Assembly (NCBI RefSeq): GCF_949769225.1
Contig: NZ_CATKPB010000002.1
From: Peptoniphilus_A genitalis
Lineage (GTDB): Bacteria > Bacillota > Clostridia > Tissierellales > Peptoniphilaceae
DNA length: 64,000 nucleotides
Reading direction: 5' to 3' (one strand)
How positions within the stretch are numbered: position 1 is the stretch's first letter; each line of letters begins with the position of its first letter. Of the stretch, positions 26,258 through 35,488 are shown one piece after another. The notes beneath the pieces were generated by a model, which was not told the DNA's origin, made no database searches, and saw only the letters and a list, made by a program, of their open reading frames with translations. The position numbers and the translations under genes are program-made.

Positions 26258-26346
26258 AACCACCTTATGAATTTGAACTGACCCCAAAAGTTGAACTTAA
26301 AAACTAACTAGAGTAGATCACTTCAATTTTATTTCACAAGGTGGTT
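26258..26346. terminator. Terminator-like hairpin with a 57-base insert in its loop
   Basis: Arms AACCACCTT(A)TGAA and TTTCACAAGGTGGTT pair over about 13 of 14 positions and have T-rich outer flanks both ways, but they are separated by an unusually long loop. The loop begins with TGAACTGACCCCAAAAG, which resembles an IS3-family terminal repeat. Confidence 0.55.
26274..26298 (+). mobile_element. IS3-family-like terminal repeat remnant
   Basis: The bases after TTATGAATT read TGAACTGACCCCAAAAG then TTGAACTT, close to terminal inverted repeats of IS3/IS150-type elements. No transposase or second end is present; only about 57 bases remain in the hairpin loop. Confidence 0.35.
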
Positions 26347-26351
26347 ATTCT

Positions 26352-26732
26352 TTATTTATTTTTTTCTCCAATTACTTCAATCTTATATCCGTCTGGATCC
26401 TTTACAAAGAAGTAAGAATCTGACTTGTCAGAAAGAGCTTTAAGCTCTGTTACATCATATCCCTTATTTTTTAATTCTTCTCTAAAGGATTTGATATCTG
26501 GATGAGAAATTGCAATGTGACCGTATCCATCACCAATTGTGTAATCTCTTCCATCGTAGTTGTAAGTTAACTCTAATTCAAAGGGTGAGTCCTCTAACTT
26601 TAAATACAAAAGTGTGAATTCATCTTCTGGAAAATCCTTGCGTCTTGATTCAACAAAACCCAGTGCTTCTTTGTAAAATTTTTCTGATCTTTCTAGGTCT
26701 TTAACCCTAATCATCGTGTGTAAAAATTTCAT
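26352..26732 (-). CDS. gloA: Lactoylglutathione lyase-like glyoxalase (VOC family)
   Basis: A 126-residue VOC metalloenzyme similar to glyoxalase I, which detoxifies methylglyoxal as its thiol adduct. Metal ligands at the expected places are His5 (FLHTMIRV), Glu54 (ELELTYNYD), His72 (GYGHIAI) and Glu119 (GYKIEVIGE). Its size is that of the short bacterial form. AGAAGGAGG supports the start. Anaerobic Firmicutes often lack glutathione, so the cofactor thiol may differ. It is monocistronic. Confidence 0.88.
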   Translation of the reverse strand: MKFLHTMIRVKDLERSEKFYKEALGFVESRRKDFPEDEFTLLYLKLEDSPFELELTYNYDGRDYTIGDGYGHIAISHPDIKSFREELKNKGYDVTELKALSDKSDSYFFVKDPDGYKIEVIGEKNK

Positions 26733-26898
26733 GTCTTCCTCCTTCTCTATTATCTCGTATTTCTTTTCTATAATTTATTTATAACCAAAAGTTAGCTTAC
26801 TTACACATAAGTGCCCTTTCTTAATTAATGGATGAGTCTGTAATAATTTATAACAAATTAATAAGAAGTAGCTTTATGTTTTTCTTGGACCAACAAAA

Positions 26899-26928
26899 GA
26901 AAAAAGCCAGAGAATTTTCTCTAGCTTT
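26899..26928 (-). terminator. Terminator of the V-ATPase operon
   Basis: AAAGC and AGAGAA pair with GCTTT and TTCTCT around one mismatch on the minus strand, followed by T, 8 bases after the atpD stop. Confidence 0.8.
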
Positions 26929-26935
26929 ATTATTC

Positions 26936-27619
26936 TTATGCGAGTTCTGCATTTACTTTTTCTAATTTTTCTTCCTTCATCTCTTCCTTTGAGATAATGT
27001 CCTTAACCTTCATTAGCCTTGTTATATTTGCTCTTTCACTTTCATCAAGCTTTGAGCGAATATATTTTATAGTTTCTTCTAGGTCTGGAATTGTTTTGTA
27101 CTCAAGGGCGTTTACTCTTCTCCTTGTTTTTTCAATTTCGTTGGCAAGAAGTTGAGATGCCTTTTCTTTTTGAGTTAGAGTCAACAACTCTTCCATAACT
27201 TCTGTAAGATTATCTATGGCTGAGTCAAGGTCTGAAGTTGTCTGTGCATATCCATAGGGATATCTTGAAGCATCTTCTGATGTCTTCTTTGTGATAAACT
27301 CCATCTCTGGCACGTCAACAGACATTACATTTTTCTTTCTTATATCAACAAGAGTCTTTGTAGTTGGAAGGGCAATAGCTTCTTCTAACATCTCTGGACT
27401 CATGGCAGCTGATGCCATTAAGAAGGCCTTAAAGGAATCTTGAAGTTTATCTTCAACTTCAAGTCTTAACTTTTTATTTTCTTTTATAAGAGTGATGAAC
27501 TGTCTCATAAGTTCATCTTGCTTGTCCTTCAAAAGTTTGTGGCCTCTCTTAGAAGTTTCAAGTTTAGTCTTTAGAATGGATAAGTTCATCCTTGTGGGGT
27601 TTATATTTAGTCTTGCCAT
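26936..27619 (-). CDS. atpD: V-type ATP synthase subunit D
   Basis: Central rotor-stalk subunit of the V1 motor. The 227-residue sequence is mostly two long antiparallel helices: N-terminal NINPTRMNLSILKTKLETSKRGHKLLKDKQDEL and C-terminal RRVNALEYKTIPDLEETIKYIRSKLDE, both conserved in subunit D. It starts 1 base inside the end of the B subunit gene with a GAGGGAT site. It is the last gene of the operon, before the terminator. The gene symbol follows V-type naming, not F-type beta. Confidence 0.94.
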   Translation of the reverse strand: MARLNINPTRMNLSILKTKLETSKRGHKLLKDKQDELMRQFITLIKENKKLRLEVEDKLQDSFKAFLMASAAMSPEMLEEAIALPTTKTLVDIRKKNVMSVDVPEMEFITKKTSEDASRYPYGYAQTTSDLDSAIDNLTEVMEELLTLTQKEKASQLLANEIEKTRRRVNALEYKTIPDLEETIKYIRSKLDESERANITRLMKVKDIISKEEMKEEKLEKVNAELA

Positions 27620-29043
27620 TATAATCCCTCAATTTCTAAATTTTTAGGATCCTTAGAATCCTCCTCTTTATTCTCCCTATCGCCCAAATATTTTTCAATT
27701 AATTTGTCGTCAATTCTCTTAAGCTCTGTCTTAGGAATTATAGATAAAAGTTCCCATCCTAGGTTTAGTGTTTCAAGTATAGACCTATTTGTTTCAAAAC
27801 CTTGAGATACATATTGTTTTTCAAACATATCTGCAAATTGTGCAAAGGCCTTGTCAGTTTCTGTAAGGGCAGTTTCCCCTAGAATTGCAGAAAGTTCCTT
27901 TGCTTCCTTACCTGCTGTGTAGGCAGCGTAAATTTGGTTCATTGTATCTGCGTGATCTTCACGAGTCTTGCCTTCACCAATACCCTTGTCCTTAAGTCTT
28001 GATAGGGATGGTATTGCATTAATTGGTGGTTCAAGACCTTGTTTAAATAATTGAGTTGATAGGATTATTTGTCCCTCTGTGATATAACCTGTCAAGTCTG
28101 GAATAGGGTGAGTGATATCCCCTTCTGGCATTGTCAAGATAGGTATTTGTGTAATGGATCCTTCTCTGCCCTTAATCCTTCCAGCTCTTTCGTAGATGCC
28201 TGCAAGGTCAGTGTATAAATAACCTGGGTAACCACGTCTACCTGGAACTTCTTTTCTCGCTGCGGAAACTTCTCTTAGGGCTTCTGCATAATTTGTCATA
28301 TCTGTTAAGATAACAAGAACGTGCTTGCCTTGTTCAAAGGCCAAATATTCTGCTGCAGTAAGGGCCATCTTTGGTGTTGCAAGTCTTTCAATAGCTGGGT
28401 CATTGGCAAGGTTCATAAATAGAACCGCCCTGTCAATGGCTCCTGTCTTTGTGAAGTCATCAATAAAGTATTGAGCTTCTTCAAAGGTAATACCCATGGC
28501 TGCAAAGACAACGGCAAAGTCTCCACCAGAAAGTACTGTCGCTTGTCTTGCTATTTGAGCCGCAAGCTCGTTGTGAGGAAGACCTGCTTCAGAGAAGATA
28601 GGAAGTTTTTGTCCTCTAACAAGAGTGTTAAGTCCGTCAATTACAGATACTCCCGTTTGAATAAATTCTGATGGGTAGTCCCTAGATACTGGGTTTATTG
28701 CAGTACCGTTTATATCAATTTTTTCTTCTGGAATAATTTTTGGACCGTCATCAATTGGTTCTCCAAGTCCATCAAAGACTCTACCAATCATATCAGGTGA
28801 AACTCCAAGTTCAAGTGGCTTACCTAAAAACCTAACACTTGTGTCCTTTAGGTTTATTCCACTAGAACCTTCAAAGATTTGCACCATGGCCTTGTCCCCT
28901 TCAATTTCGATTACACGACCACGTCTCTTTTCTCCATTTTGCAGCTCAATGTCAACTAGTTCTTCATAGGCTGCACCTTCTACACCTTCAACAGTCATAA
29001 GAGGTCCAACAACTTCTGTTACTGATTTATATTCTTTAAGCAT
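27619..29043 (-). CDS. atpB: V-type ATP synthase subunit B
   Basis: Non-catalytic nucleotide-site subunit of the A3B3 ring, 474 residues from the ATG at 29043 (LKEYKSVTEVVGPLM). Motifs include the degenerate P-loop region SEAGLPHNELAAQIARQ (typical of B subunits), FAAMGITFEEAQYF and TDMTNYAEALREVSAARKEVP. The ATG overlaps the A-subunit stop by eight bases and has GGTGAT upstream; a GTG three codons earlier is less well placed. The C-terminus is acidic and variable. Confidence 0.95.
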   Translation of the reverse strand: MLKEYKSVTEVVGPLMTVEGVEGAAYEELVDIELQNGEKRRGRVIEIEGDKAMVQIFEGSSGINLKDTSVRFLGKPLELGVSPDMIGRVFDGLGEPIDDGPKIIPEEKIDINGTAINPVSRDYPSEFIQTGVSVIDGLNTLVRGQKLPIFSEAGLPHNELAAQIARQATVLSGGDFAVVFAAMGITFEEAQYFIDDFTKTGAIDRAVLFMNLANDPAIERLATPKMALTAAEYLAFEQGKHVLVILTDMTNYAEALREVSAARKEVPGRRGYPGYLYTDLAGIYERAGRIKGREGSITQIPILTMPEGDITHPIPDLTGYITEGQIILSTQLFKQGLEPPINAIPSLSRLKDKGIGEGKTREDHADTMNQIYAAYTAGKEAKELSAILGETALTETDKAFAQFADMFEKQYVSQGFETNRSILETLNLGWELLSIIPKTELKRIDDKLIEKYLGDRENKEEDSKDPKNLEIEGL

Positions 29044-30805
29044 CTGTATCACCGACCTCTACTAATTTCTTAAGTTGACTATCAATTTTGTCCTTTATTT
29101 CATCAAGTTTTTCCAATTCATCATTTGGAAGGTACTTCATCCTAGCTATATTTTCTTTAACTTCAAGCTCTTCAATTTCGCTGAAGTAAGCTCCCTTAAC
29201 AAGGGCTTCTTGTCCCCTGTCGTAGAAGTAAAGAATTGTGTCTAGCATCTTAAATTGCTTTTCTAGTGGACAGAAGGTGTCGACATCGTGGAAGGCATTT
29301 TGTTGTAAGAAGTCTTCACGAATTGACTTACTAGTGTGTAATTTCATTTGGTCTTCATCAGATAGGGAATCACGACCAACAAGTCTTACTACTTCAAGCA
29401 AAGAAGTTTCTTCTTGTAGAAGTGCCATAGATCTCTTTCTAAGTTTAGAAAATCTTCTGTCTATATTTTCATCCAGATAAGCATCAATCTTTGGTTGATA
29501 CAAAGAATAAGAATCTATCCAGTTAATTGCTGGGAAGTGTCTTTGATATGACAAGTCATAGTCAAGCTTCCAAAATATTTTTACAATTCTAAGTGTGTTT
29601 TGCGTAACTGGTTCAGAAATATCTCCACCTGGAGGAGAAACTGCACCTATAACTGATAAGGCACCTTCTCTTTCTTCTTTACCATTTACGAGAACACGTC
29701 CTGCTCTTTCATAGAATTCTGCAATTCTTGATGCAAGATAAGCTGGATAACCTTCGTCACCAGGCATTTCTTCAAGACGACCTGACATTTCACGAAGTGC
29801 CTCTGCCCAACGAGATGTTGAGTCAGCCATCATGGCTACAGAATATCCCATGTCTCTAAAGTATTCAGAAATTGTTATTCCTGTATAAATTGAGGCTTCA
29901 CGAGCAGCAACTGGCATGTTAGAAGTGTTGGCAATAAGAACTGTCCTCTTCATAATAGATTCACCAGTAGTTGGGTCCATTAGTTCTGGAAATTCCATAA
30001 GTACGTCTGTCATTTCGTTTCCACGTTCGCCACAACCAACATACACAACTATTTGTGCATCTGCCCACTTAGCAAGTTGATGTTGTACAACTGTCTTACC
30101 TGAACCAAATGGTCCTGGTATAGCTGCTGTACCACCCTTAGTTATTGGGAAGAAGGTATCAATTACCCTTTGTCCTGTTATAAGTGGTTCCTTAGGGTCA
30201 ATCTTTTTCTTGTAAGGTCTTCCCTTTCTTACTGGCCACTTTTGGATCATATTAAGTTCCTTGTCGCCCTCTTCAGTTTCAATAACTGCAACTGTATCAG
30301 CAACTGTAAAAGAACCTTCTTTTATGTCTTTGACCCTTCCCTTTATTCCATTGGGAACCATAATCTTGTGAGTTACCACTGGTGTCTCTTCAACTGTACC
30401 AAGAACATCTCCTGGCTCAACTTCATCTCCAAGATTAGCAACTTTTTTAAATTCCCATTTTTTATCTCTATTTAAAGGATTTACTGTAACTCCTCTTTCT
30501 AGAAAGTCTCCGGCTTCGTCTCTAAGTCCAACTAGGGGTCTTTGGATTCCATCAAACATTTGCTCAATCATTCCAGGTCCTAGCTCTACAGATAGGGGTG
30601 CTCCTGTTGTATAAACTTCATCTCCAGGTCCTATGCCTGTAGTTTCTTCATATACTTGAATAGAGGCTTTGTCCCCTCTCATTTCAATAACTTCACCAAT
30701 TAGTTTGTCTTTAGAAACTTCTACCACGTCATAGACATTGGCATCTTCCATGCCAGAGGCTACGACAAGTGGTCCGGATACTTTAATTATCTTTCCTGAT
30801 TTCAA
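29036..30805 (-). CDS. atpA: V-type ATP synthase catalytic subunit A
   Basis: Catalytic ATPase subunit, 589 residues. The P-loop is GPFGSGKTVVQHQLAKW (about 232-248), the catalytic Glu lies in GCGERGNEMTDVL, and the A-specific non-homologous insert spans about 115-185. Also visible are DSTSRWAEALREMSGRLEEMP and the ALSVIGAVSPPGGD loop. It starts with TTG behind AGGAGGAGC. Its stop overlaps the start of B. It powers rotation that is coupled to ion flow through the K ring. Confidence 0.96.
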   Translation of the reverse strand: MKSGKIIKVSGPLVVASGMEDANVYDVVEVSKDKLIGEVIEMRGDKASIQVYEETTGIGPGDEVYTTGAPLSVELGPGMIEQMFDGIQRPLVGLRDEAGDFLERGVTVNPLNRDKKWEFKKVANLGDEVEPGDVLGTVEETPVVTHKIMVPNGIKGRVKDIKEGSFTVADTVAVIETEEGDKELNMIQKWPVRKGRPYKKKIDPKEPLITGQRVIDTFFPITKGGTAAIPGPFGSGKTVVQHQLAKWADAQIVVYVGCGERGNEMTDVLMEFPELMDPTTGESIMKRTVLIANTSNMPVAAREASIYTGITISEYFRDMGYSVAMMADSTSRWAEALREMSGRLEEMPGDEGYPAYLASRIAEFYERAGRVLVNGKEEREGALSVIGAVSPPGGDISEPVTQNTLRIVKIFWKLDYDLSYQRHFPAINWIDSYSLYQPKIDAYLDENIDRRFSKLRKRSMALLQEETSLLEVVRLVGRDSLSDEDQMKLHTSKSIREDFLQQNAFHDVDTFCPLEKQFKMLDTILYFYDRGQEALVKGAYFSEIEELEVKENIARMKYLPNDELEKLDEIKDKIDSQLKKLVEVGDTDA

Positions 30806-30832
30806 TAAAGCTCCTCCTTTATAAAAAGGTGA

Positions 30833-31147
30833 CTAGTCACCTAATATATTCGCTCCAACTGCCTTTTCCACGTTTTTATTTAAGTTCTTCATACCTATGC
30901 CAAGAGTTCCCTTATTAGATGGGATAACTATAATGGCCGGTATTAACTCATCATTATATCTTTCAATTGTCTTTGGAATTTTTGCTGCAAGATCTTCTGT
31001 AATATAAATTACACCATAATCTTCCTTTGCAAGACCATCTACTAGTCTTCTCGCTTCCTTATCTTCATAAGCAACAAAGACATCAATGCCTATTGCCTTA
31101 AAAGATAAAACCGAGTCCTTGTCTCCTACAACTGCAATTTTATACAT
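30833..31147 (-). CDS. atpF: V-type ATP synthase subunit F
   Basis: Small stalk subunit with a Rossmann-like fold. From ATG at 31147 it reads MYKIAVVGDKDSVLSFKAIGID, the family N-terminus, and contains GVIYITEDLAAKIP and IPAIIVIPSN-type strands and the C-terminal helix. The ATG overlaps the end of the C-subunit gene. A GTG three codons earlier is the alternative. In Enterococcus-type enzymes the protein binds subunit D and tunes ATPase activity. Confidence 0.92.
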   Translation of the reverse strand: MYKIAVVGDKDSVLSFKAIGIDVFVAYEDKEARRLVDGLAKEDYGVIYITEDLAAKIPKTIERYNDELIPAIIVIPSNKGTLGIGMKNLNKNVEKAVGANILGD

Positions 31148-32132
31148 AACTATCACGCAACTTTTCTCTTATAAATTCACCATCAAGTCCATTTAATTTA
31201 GAAACCAAGATAATTCTTAAGTTTTTAATTTCCATTTCCTTTGCCAAGACATTGGCAAAGATAACTTCTGGGCCGTAGGTAATGTATTTTACATCTTTAA
31301 TAAGGTCTATAAAGTAATTGTCCATCTCCCTCTCAAAGTTTGATAGGGTTCCCTTTTCTTTAAAATCGTCAAGGCCATCCTTTATATACTTATAAATATC
31401 AAGCCTCTTGAAGGCTTCAGTATCTGAAGAAATTTCTCTATTTAACAAATCAAGATAGGCTTCTTCTTTTAGCTTGCCTCCAGGAACAATAATGTGTTTT
31501 AAGAATTCCACATCCTTTTCCTGCTTCTTTGCCCTGAGAAGGGTCCTTATATTTGTAAAATCAATTAGATTTTTTGCATAATTTATAAATAGGTCAACTT
31601 CAGATTTTTCTGCAAGGTCAAGTAGGTCCTTAAAGTAGGCATTATCAAGATATATATCAATAATTTGAGGGTCCTTCTTTTCTTCGTAGGCTTCCTCAAT
31701 TTTTCCTATAAGTTCAAAATATTTATTTCTCTTGCTGCCCTTTAAGATTCCATCTCTATATTCCTTGATGTCAAAGCCACCAATAGTCATAAAGAGGTCC
31801 TTTAAATCTTCCTCACCAATCTTTTCCTTAATTAGGACCTTAAGATTGTGGTAGAAGTATTTTAAAGTAACTAGGTCCACTGGAATCCTTGATGGGGAAA
31901 TATCATATACCTCATCATAGAATCTCGTGAGCTCCTCTTTTAAGATGACTTCATATTCTGTGGGAGAAGATATTTTATTTATAAACTTGTTGTAAACTGT
32001 ATCAGATAGAGATCTAAGTGCGTCTTCCAAAGTATCTTGTTCAGATATTCTTATAAAGTTTTCACTTTTTAAAAGTTCCTTTTCCAAAACTCTTAGTCTT
32101 GTGGAACTTTGGATAAATTTATTTCTATCCAT
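31140..32132 (-). CDS. atpC: V-type ATP synthase subunit C
   Basis: Socket-like subunit linking the central stalk (D/F) to the membrane rotor ring, 330 residues, almost all helical. Family features are STRLRVLEKELL near the start, DLVTLKYFYHNLKVLIK, DFTNIRTLLRAKKQ and the C-terminal EVIFANVLAKEMEIKNLRIILVSKLNGL. AGGTGATTTA before the ATG supports the start. It lies 17 bases after the E subunit gene and overlaps F. Confidence 0.93.
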   Translation of the reverse strand: MDRNKFIQSSTRLRVLEKELLKSENFIRISEQDTLEDALRSLSDTVYNKFINKISSPTEYEVILKEELTRFYDEVYDISPSRIPVDLVTLKYFYHNLKVLIKEKIGEEDLKDLFMTIGGFDIKEYRDGILKGSKRNKYFELIGKIEEAYEEKKDPQIIDIYLDNAYFKDLLDLAEKSEVDLFINYAKNLIDFTNIRTLLRAKKQEKDVEFLKHIIVPGGKLKEEAYLDLLNREISSDTEAFKRLDIYKYIKDGLDDFKEKGTLSNFEREMDNYFIDLIKDVKYITYGPEVIFANVLAKEMEIKNLRIILVSKLNGLDGEFIREKLRDSYV

Positions 32133-32149
32133 TAAATCACCTTTTCCTC

Positions 32150-32698
32150 TTAACTGAATAGTTTTTCAGCTAAAAATTTCTCTAAATCTTCTCTCTCAGA
32201 TTTTACAATAGACCTAAAATCTCCATTGTAAATAAGGTTGTCTTTGTTTAGGACAAATCCACTTTTAATATCCTTGTCAGATATTTTAAATCCTAGGTCT
32301 GCCTTTTCTACAGCATCCCTATATTTTTTTGGAATATCAATAGTGCCGCCCTTGAGGTTTTCATCTCCTAAATTATTTTTTAGGAAGCTAACAAAATCAT
32401 CTTCTGATAGATTTTCAAGCTCCTCAACAACTTTATCAAGGACTTCATCAATTATCCTATTTTTCTCAGATAAAATTTTGTCCCTTGCCTTAAGTTCTTC
32501 TGATGACTTGCTTCTCTTGAATATGTCTTCTCTTTCTCTCTCAGCGATTTTATCAATCTTGTTGGCAAGAAATCTGCCATCTTCTTCTCTATTTTCTATA
32601 ATACTTGTTTTTTTCTCTTCAGCTTCTTTTATTATAAGTTGGGCCTTTTCCTCTGCATCCTTAATTATTTTATTTAAAATATTTTCAAGTCCTGCCAT
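32150..32698 (-). CDS. atpE: V-type ATP synthase subunit E
   Basis: Peripheral stalk subunit, 182 residues. The N-terminal 90 residues are a charged coiled coil (IIKDAEEKAQLIIKEAEEKK); the C-terminal globular domain (about 95-182) contacts A/B heads and ends KSEREDLEKFLAEKLF. It forms a heterodimer with subunit G/H encoded first in the operon. CTAGGTGAT before the ATG supports the start. Length is close to the family norm. Confidence 0.92.
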   Translation of the reverse strand: MAGLENILNKIIKDAEEKAQLIIKEAEEKKTSIIENREEDGRFLANKIDKIAEREREDIFKRSKSSEELKARDKILSEKNRIIDEVLDKVVEELENLSEDDFVSFLKNNLGDENLKGGTIDIPKKYRDAVEKADLGFKISDKDIKSGFVLNKDNLIYNGDFRSIVKSEREDLEKFLAEKLFS

Positions 32699-32706
32699 AG
32701 TATCAC

Positions 32707-33177
32707 CTAGGCTCTAAATAGGATAAAGAATGAAATTGCAAAAGCAAGAATAGCGTAAAGCTCAACCATTACTGCAAAGATAATACCCTTTGCTTGTTGT
32801 TCTTCATTTTTAGCAAGGATGTTGATACCTGCAACAGATACCTTACCTTGAGCAACTGCAGATACAAGTCCTGCAAGACCAATTACAGCACCACTTGCTA
32901 GATACATAAATCCTGTGTTAATTGGTGTCTCAACAGTAAGTCTAAATAGAATAAATAGTCCAATTACGAAACCGTAAAGACCTTGTGTACCTGGAAGCAA
33001 TTGAAGTACTAGTGACTTACCAAACTTTTCTGGTTCATCAATTACAACTCCTGCAGCAGCTTCCCCTGCCATACCTACTCCCTTAGCAGATCCTGCACCT
33101 GCAAGTGCAACTGCTAAAAAGATTCCAATTGATCCTAAAATCAATCCGCCAAATTCTTCCATTAGTCCATTAAACAT
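32707..33177 (-). CDS. atpK: V-type ATP synthase subunit K (proteolipid), Na+-type
   Basis: Membrane rotor subunit with four helices in two hairpins, 156 residues, the same length as Enterococcus hirae NtpK. The residues that bind Na+ in NtpK are all present at the same numbers: Leu61, Thr64, Gln65 and Tyr68 in LLPGTQGLYGF, Gln110 in SAVAQG, and Glu139 in MVELYAILAF. Na+ pumping or use is therefore strongly inferred. Only the second hairpin has the carboxylate. AGGAGG with good spacing supports the start. Confidence 0.95.
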   Translation of the reverse strand: MFNGLMEEFGGLILGSIGIFLAVALAGAGSAKGVGMAGEAAAGVVIDEPEKFGKSLVLQLLPGTQGLYGFVIGLFILFRLTVETPINTGFMYLASGAVIGLAGLVSAVAQGKVSVAGINILAKNEEQQAKGIIFAVMVELYAILAFAISFFILFRA

Positions 33178-33187
33178 ATAAATCCTC

Positions 33188-35137
33188 CTAGTCTATATTA
33201 AAGTAATCTGAATTTTCTATCATTTTTTTGAAAGGTATGCCTCCACCTTCATAGAATTTATTAAACATTTCTACATAAGTAAGCCTTGCTGTGTGAACAT
33301 AAGCTGACAAATAAGATAGAAAGGCATTAAATAATTGGAATACCACAAAAATAACTATGGCAAATAATTTACCCAGTATGTTTGATTCAAAAAGCATTCC
33401 TGCAATCATATTTATGGCAAGTCCCAAGAAGGAACCTGACAAAACTAGTGCCATAAGTCTTAGGTAAGATACGAAGTCTCCAAGATAAGATGTGATTCCA
33501 TAAAGGGAATAAACTCCCCAACCAATCTTAGCTCCTCTTGACTTTTCTTCCCTACCACCTGTTGCTACAATTCCAACCATACCAATGATCATTATAATCA
33601 TGAGTAGCTTGCCATAAGGTGCAACTTGTGGAAGGAACTTTCCTAAAATAAATCCAATTGCTCCCAAGACTGCCATGTACCAAAATCCTACATCGTATAG
33701 GGCATCCTTTGGTTTTCCGTCACGTATATTCATATAAGCCCTGATGCCAAGACCAAAGAATATGTGAATTCCACCTAGGATGACAGAAAGGATTACCAAA
33801 AGTGTAGAATCCTCTGCTGGGTCAATCAAGCTTGGGAATTCGATAATTCCTCCAAAGAAGGAACCAAATACTAGTCCAAAAATAATTGTTGAAATAGATA
33901 AGTAGTTGAAAAACTTGAAAAACCTTCTCTTCTTATCTGTTAGTTTGAACTTCTTTAGGGCAAAAAGTGTTGCCAAAAATACTAAGATACCATATCCAAA
34001 GTCACCAACCATTATCCCTGCAAATATAAAATAAAAAGGTGCAAAGAAAGGTGTTGGGTCTATTTCGTTGTATCTCGGCATGGAGTACATTTCCGTCATA
34101 ATCTCAAAGGGACTTACAAAGGCATTATTCTTAAGCAAGATTGGAACCTCTTTTGAATCCCTATCAGGATCTTCTGCCCTTAGATAGTAGTTATCCTTGC
34201 AAACTTTTTGGATTTCCTTTTCTAAGTCACTAAGTTTATCTTCTGGAACATAACCCTCAATTAGGTTTACTTCTGTAGTTTTCAAAAACTTCCTCTCAGA
34301 CATTATTTTTATCTTTTCATTTCTATAATGTTCATAAGAGTACTTAAAATCTTCTAGGTATTTTAAATAAGTCCTTAATTCGTCCTCAATCTTATTGTTT
34401 TTTTCAAAAAGTAAATCTTTATCTTTCTCATAGAATCCTATCGTATCTTTGACTTTTCCATCTGACTTGATATTTATAGGAGTGAATCCATAACTTGTCA
34501 TGAGAGCCTTAATTTCTTCATCTATGGATTTTTCAACTATCATTAAATAGTAGTTGAAATTTTTGTCCTTAGATACTCTTTCAAGATAGGCCAAGTCATT
34601 TTTTATAACTTCTCCCTCAAAGTCATCTGCATGATTTGATGATACTGTTCCTGTGTAAATGTTTACAGAACCCAGCTTACTTAGGTCTTTCAAGGAAGAA
34701 GATAAGTCCTCCCAAGGTTTTAATTCTGCAATTTTTGAATCAATGTTTTGAATCTTGCTCTTGTTCTTATCTTTTTTATCAACTAGATCCCTTATCTCTC
34801 CATCAATTTTTTCAAAGGGGAAAGTCATGGCTCTAGCCGTAAGTTCTTCTAGGCTTATATTACTAACCCCGTCCTTCATGGCCTTTATTGGGTTTTCCTT
34901 GTCCTTGAACTTAAGTAAAAGATCAATATCTTCCTTGGATCTCTTGATTTTGTCATCAATATCAATTAAATCTTCTGATGACCTAGGTCTTGTGAAATCA
35001 TCTTCTGAAAAGTTGTCCTCATCAAAATCAGACTCGTCAATGTGAACATAGTTAAACTTTTGAAATTTATTTATCAAATTTTCCCTGTTCTCATCAAAGA
35101 TAAAGAGTTTGAATTTTTTCATCTTAACTATTGCCAT
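33188..35137 (-). CDS. atpI: V-type ATP synthase subunit I
   Basis: Stator membrane subunit, 649 residues, equivalent to eukaryotic subunit a. The N-terminal 340 residues are a cytoplasmic, charged, partly coiled-coil arm; the C-terminal half has about seven to eight membrane helices, starting at FFAPFYFIFAGIMVGDFGYGI. The essential Arg is expected in the SYLRLMALVLSG segment (about 557-568), which carries one. It starts 14 bases inside the previous gene, so the two are coupled. It forms the ion half-channels against the K ring. Confidence 0.94.
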   Translation of the reverse strand: MAIVKMKKFKLFIFDENRENLINKFQKFNYVHIDESDFDEDNFSEDDFTRPRSSEDLIDIDDKIKRSKEDIDLLLKFKDKENPIKAMKDGVSNISLEELTARAMTFPFEKIDGEIRDLVDKKDKNKSKIQNIDSKIAELKPWEDLSSSLKDLSKLGSVNIYTGTVSSNHADDFEGEVIKNDLAYLERVSKDKNFNYYLMIVEKSIDEEIKALMTSYGFTPINIKSDGKVKDTIGFYEKDKDLLFEKNNKIEDELRTYLKYLEDFKYSYEHYRNEKIKIMSERKFLKTTEVNLIEGYVPEDKLSDLEKEIQKVCKDNYYLRAEDPDRDSKEVPILLKNNAFVSPFEIMTEMYSMPRYNEIDPTPFFAPFYFIFAGIMVGDFGYGILVFLATLFALKKFKLTDKKRRFFKFFNYLSISTIIFGLVFGSFFGGIIEFPSLIDPAEDSTLLVILSVILGGIHIFFGLGIRAYMNIRDGKPKDALYDVGFWYMAVLGAIGFILGKFLPQVAPYGKLLMIIMIIGMVGIVATGGREEKSRGAKIGWGVYSLYGITSYLGDFVSYLRLMALVLSGSFLGLAINMIAGMLFESNILGKLFAIVIFVVFQLFNAFLSYLSAYVHTARLTYVEMFNKFYEGGGIPFKKMIENSDYFNID

Positions 35138-35447
35138 TATTCACAATCCTCTCTACCACTGACTTTACAACTTCAGCTTCTCTGCCTTTAGAATTTTTAG
35201 AAATTTCAGCAATTTTTTTATCTGCCTCAGCACCTATGGGTTTAATAGCTTCTCCAGCTTCAAGTCTTGCCTTTTCAACATAGGCATCCTTTCTATCTCT
35301 GGCTTCATCAACTATCTTTTGATAGGCTTCTTCGGCTTCCTCTCTTGCCTTATCCATGATTTCCTTGGCTTTAACTTCAGCATCGCCAATTATTTTTTTT
35401 GCCTCAGCTTCAGTGTCTTTAACTCTTTTTACTGCATCATCTGACAC
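35124..35447 (-). CDS. V-type ATP synthase subunit G/H (peripheral stalk)
   Basis: A 107-residue, nearly all-helical protein with heptad-like Ala/Glu/Lys content (AEAKKIIGDAEVKAKEIMDKAREEAEEA), matching the short stalk subunit called H or G. It is the first gene of the nine-gene operon H-I-K-E-C-F-A-B-D. It starts with GTG behind a strong GGAGGTGAT site. A TATAAT-type -10 lies at 35483-35488. The partner is subunit E. Confidence 0.88.
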   Translation of the reverse strand: MSDDAVKRVKDTEAEAKKIIGDAEVKAKEIMDKAREEAEEAYQKIVDEARDRKDAYVEKARLEAGEAIKPIGAEADKKIAEISKNSKGREAEVVKSVVERIVNNGNS

Positions 35448-35482
35448 TAAATCACCTCCAGTGTAAAATCTTTCACAAATTA

Positions 35483-35488
35483 ATTATA
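35483..35488 (-). promoter_or_regulatory. Likely -10 element of the V-ATPase operon
   Basis: Minus strand TATAAT, with only a weak TTAAAT 17 bases upstream as -35. The remaining 220 bases of this spacer show nothing else I can name. Confidence 0.45.
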
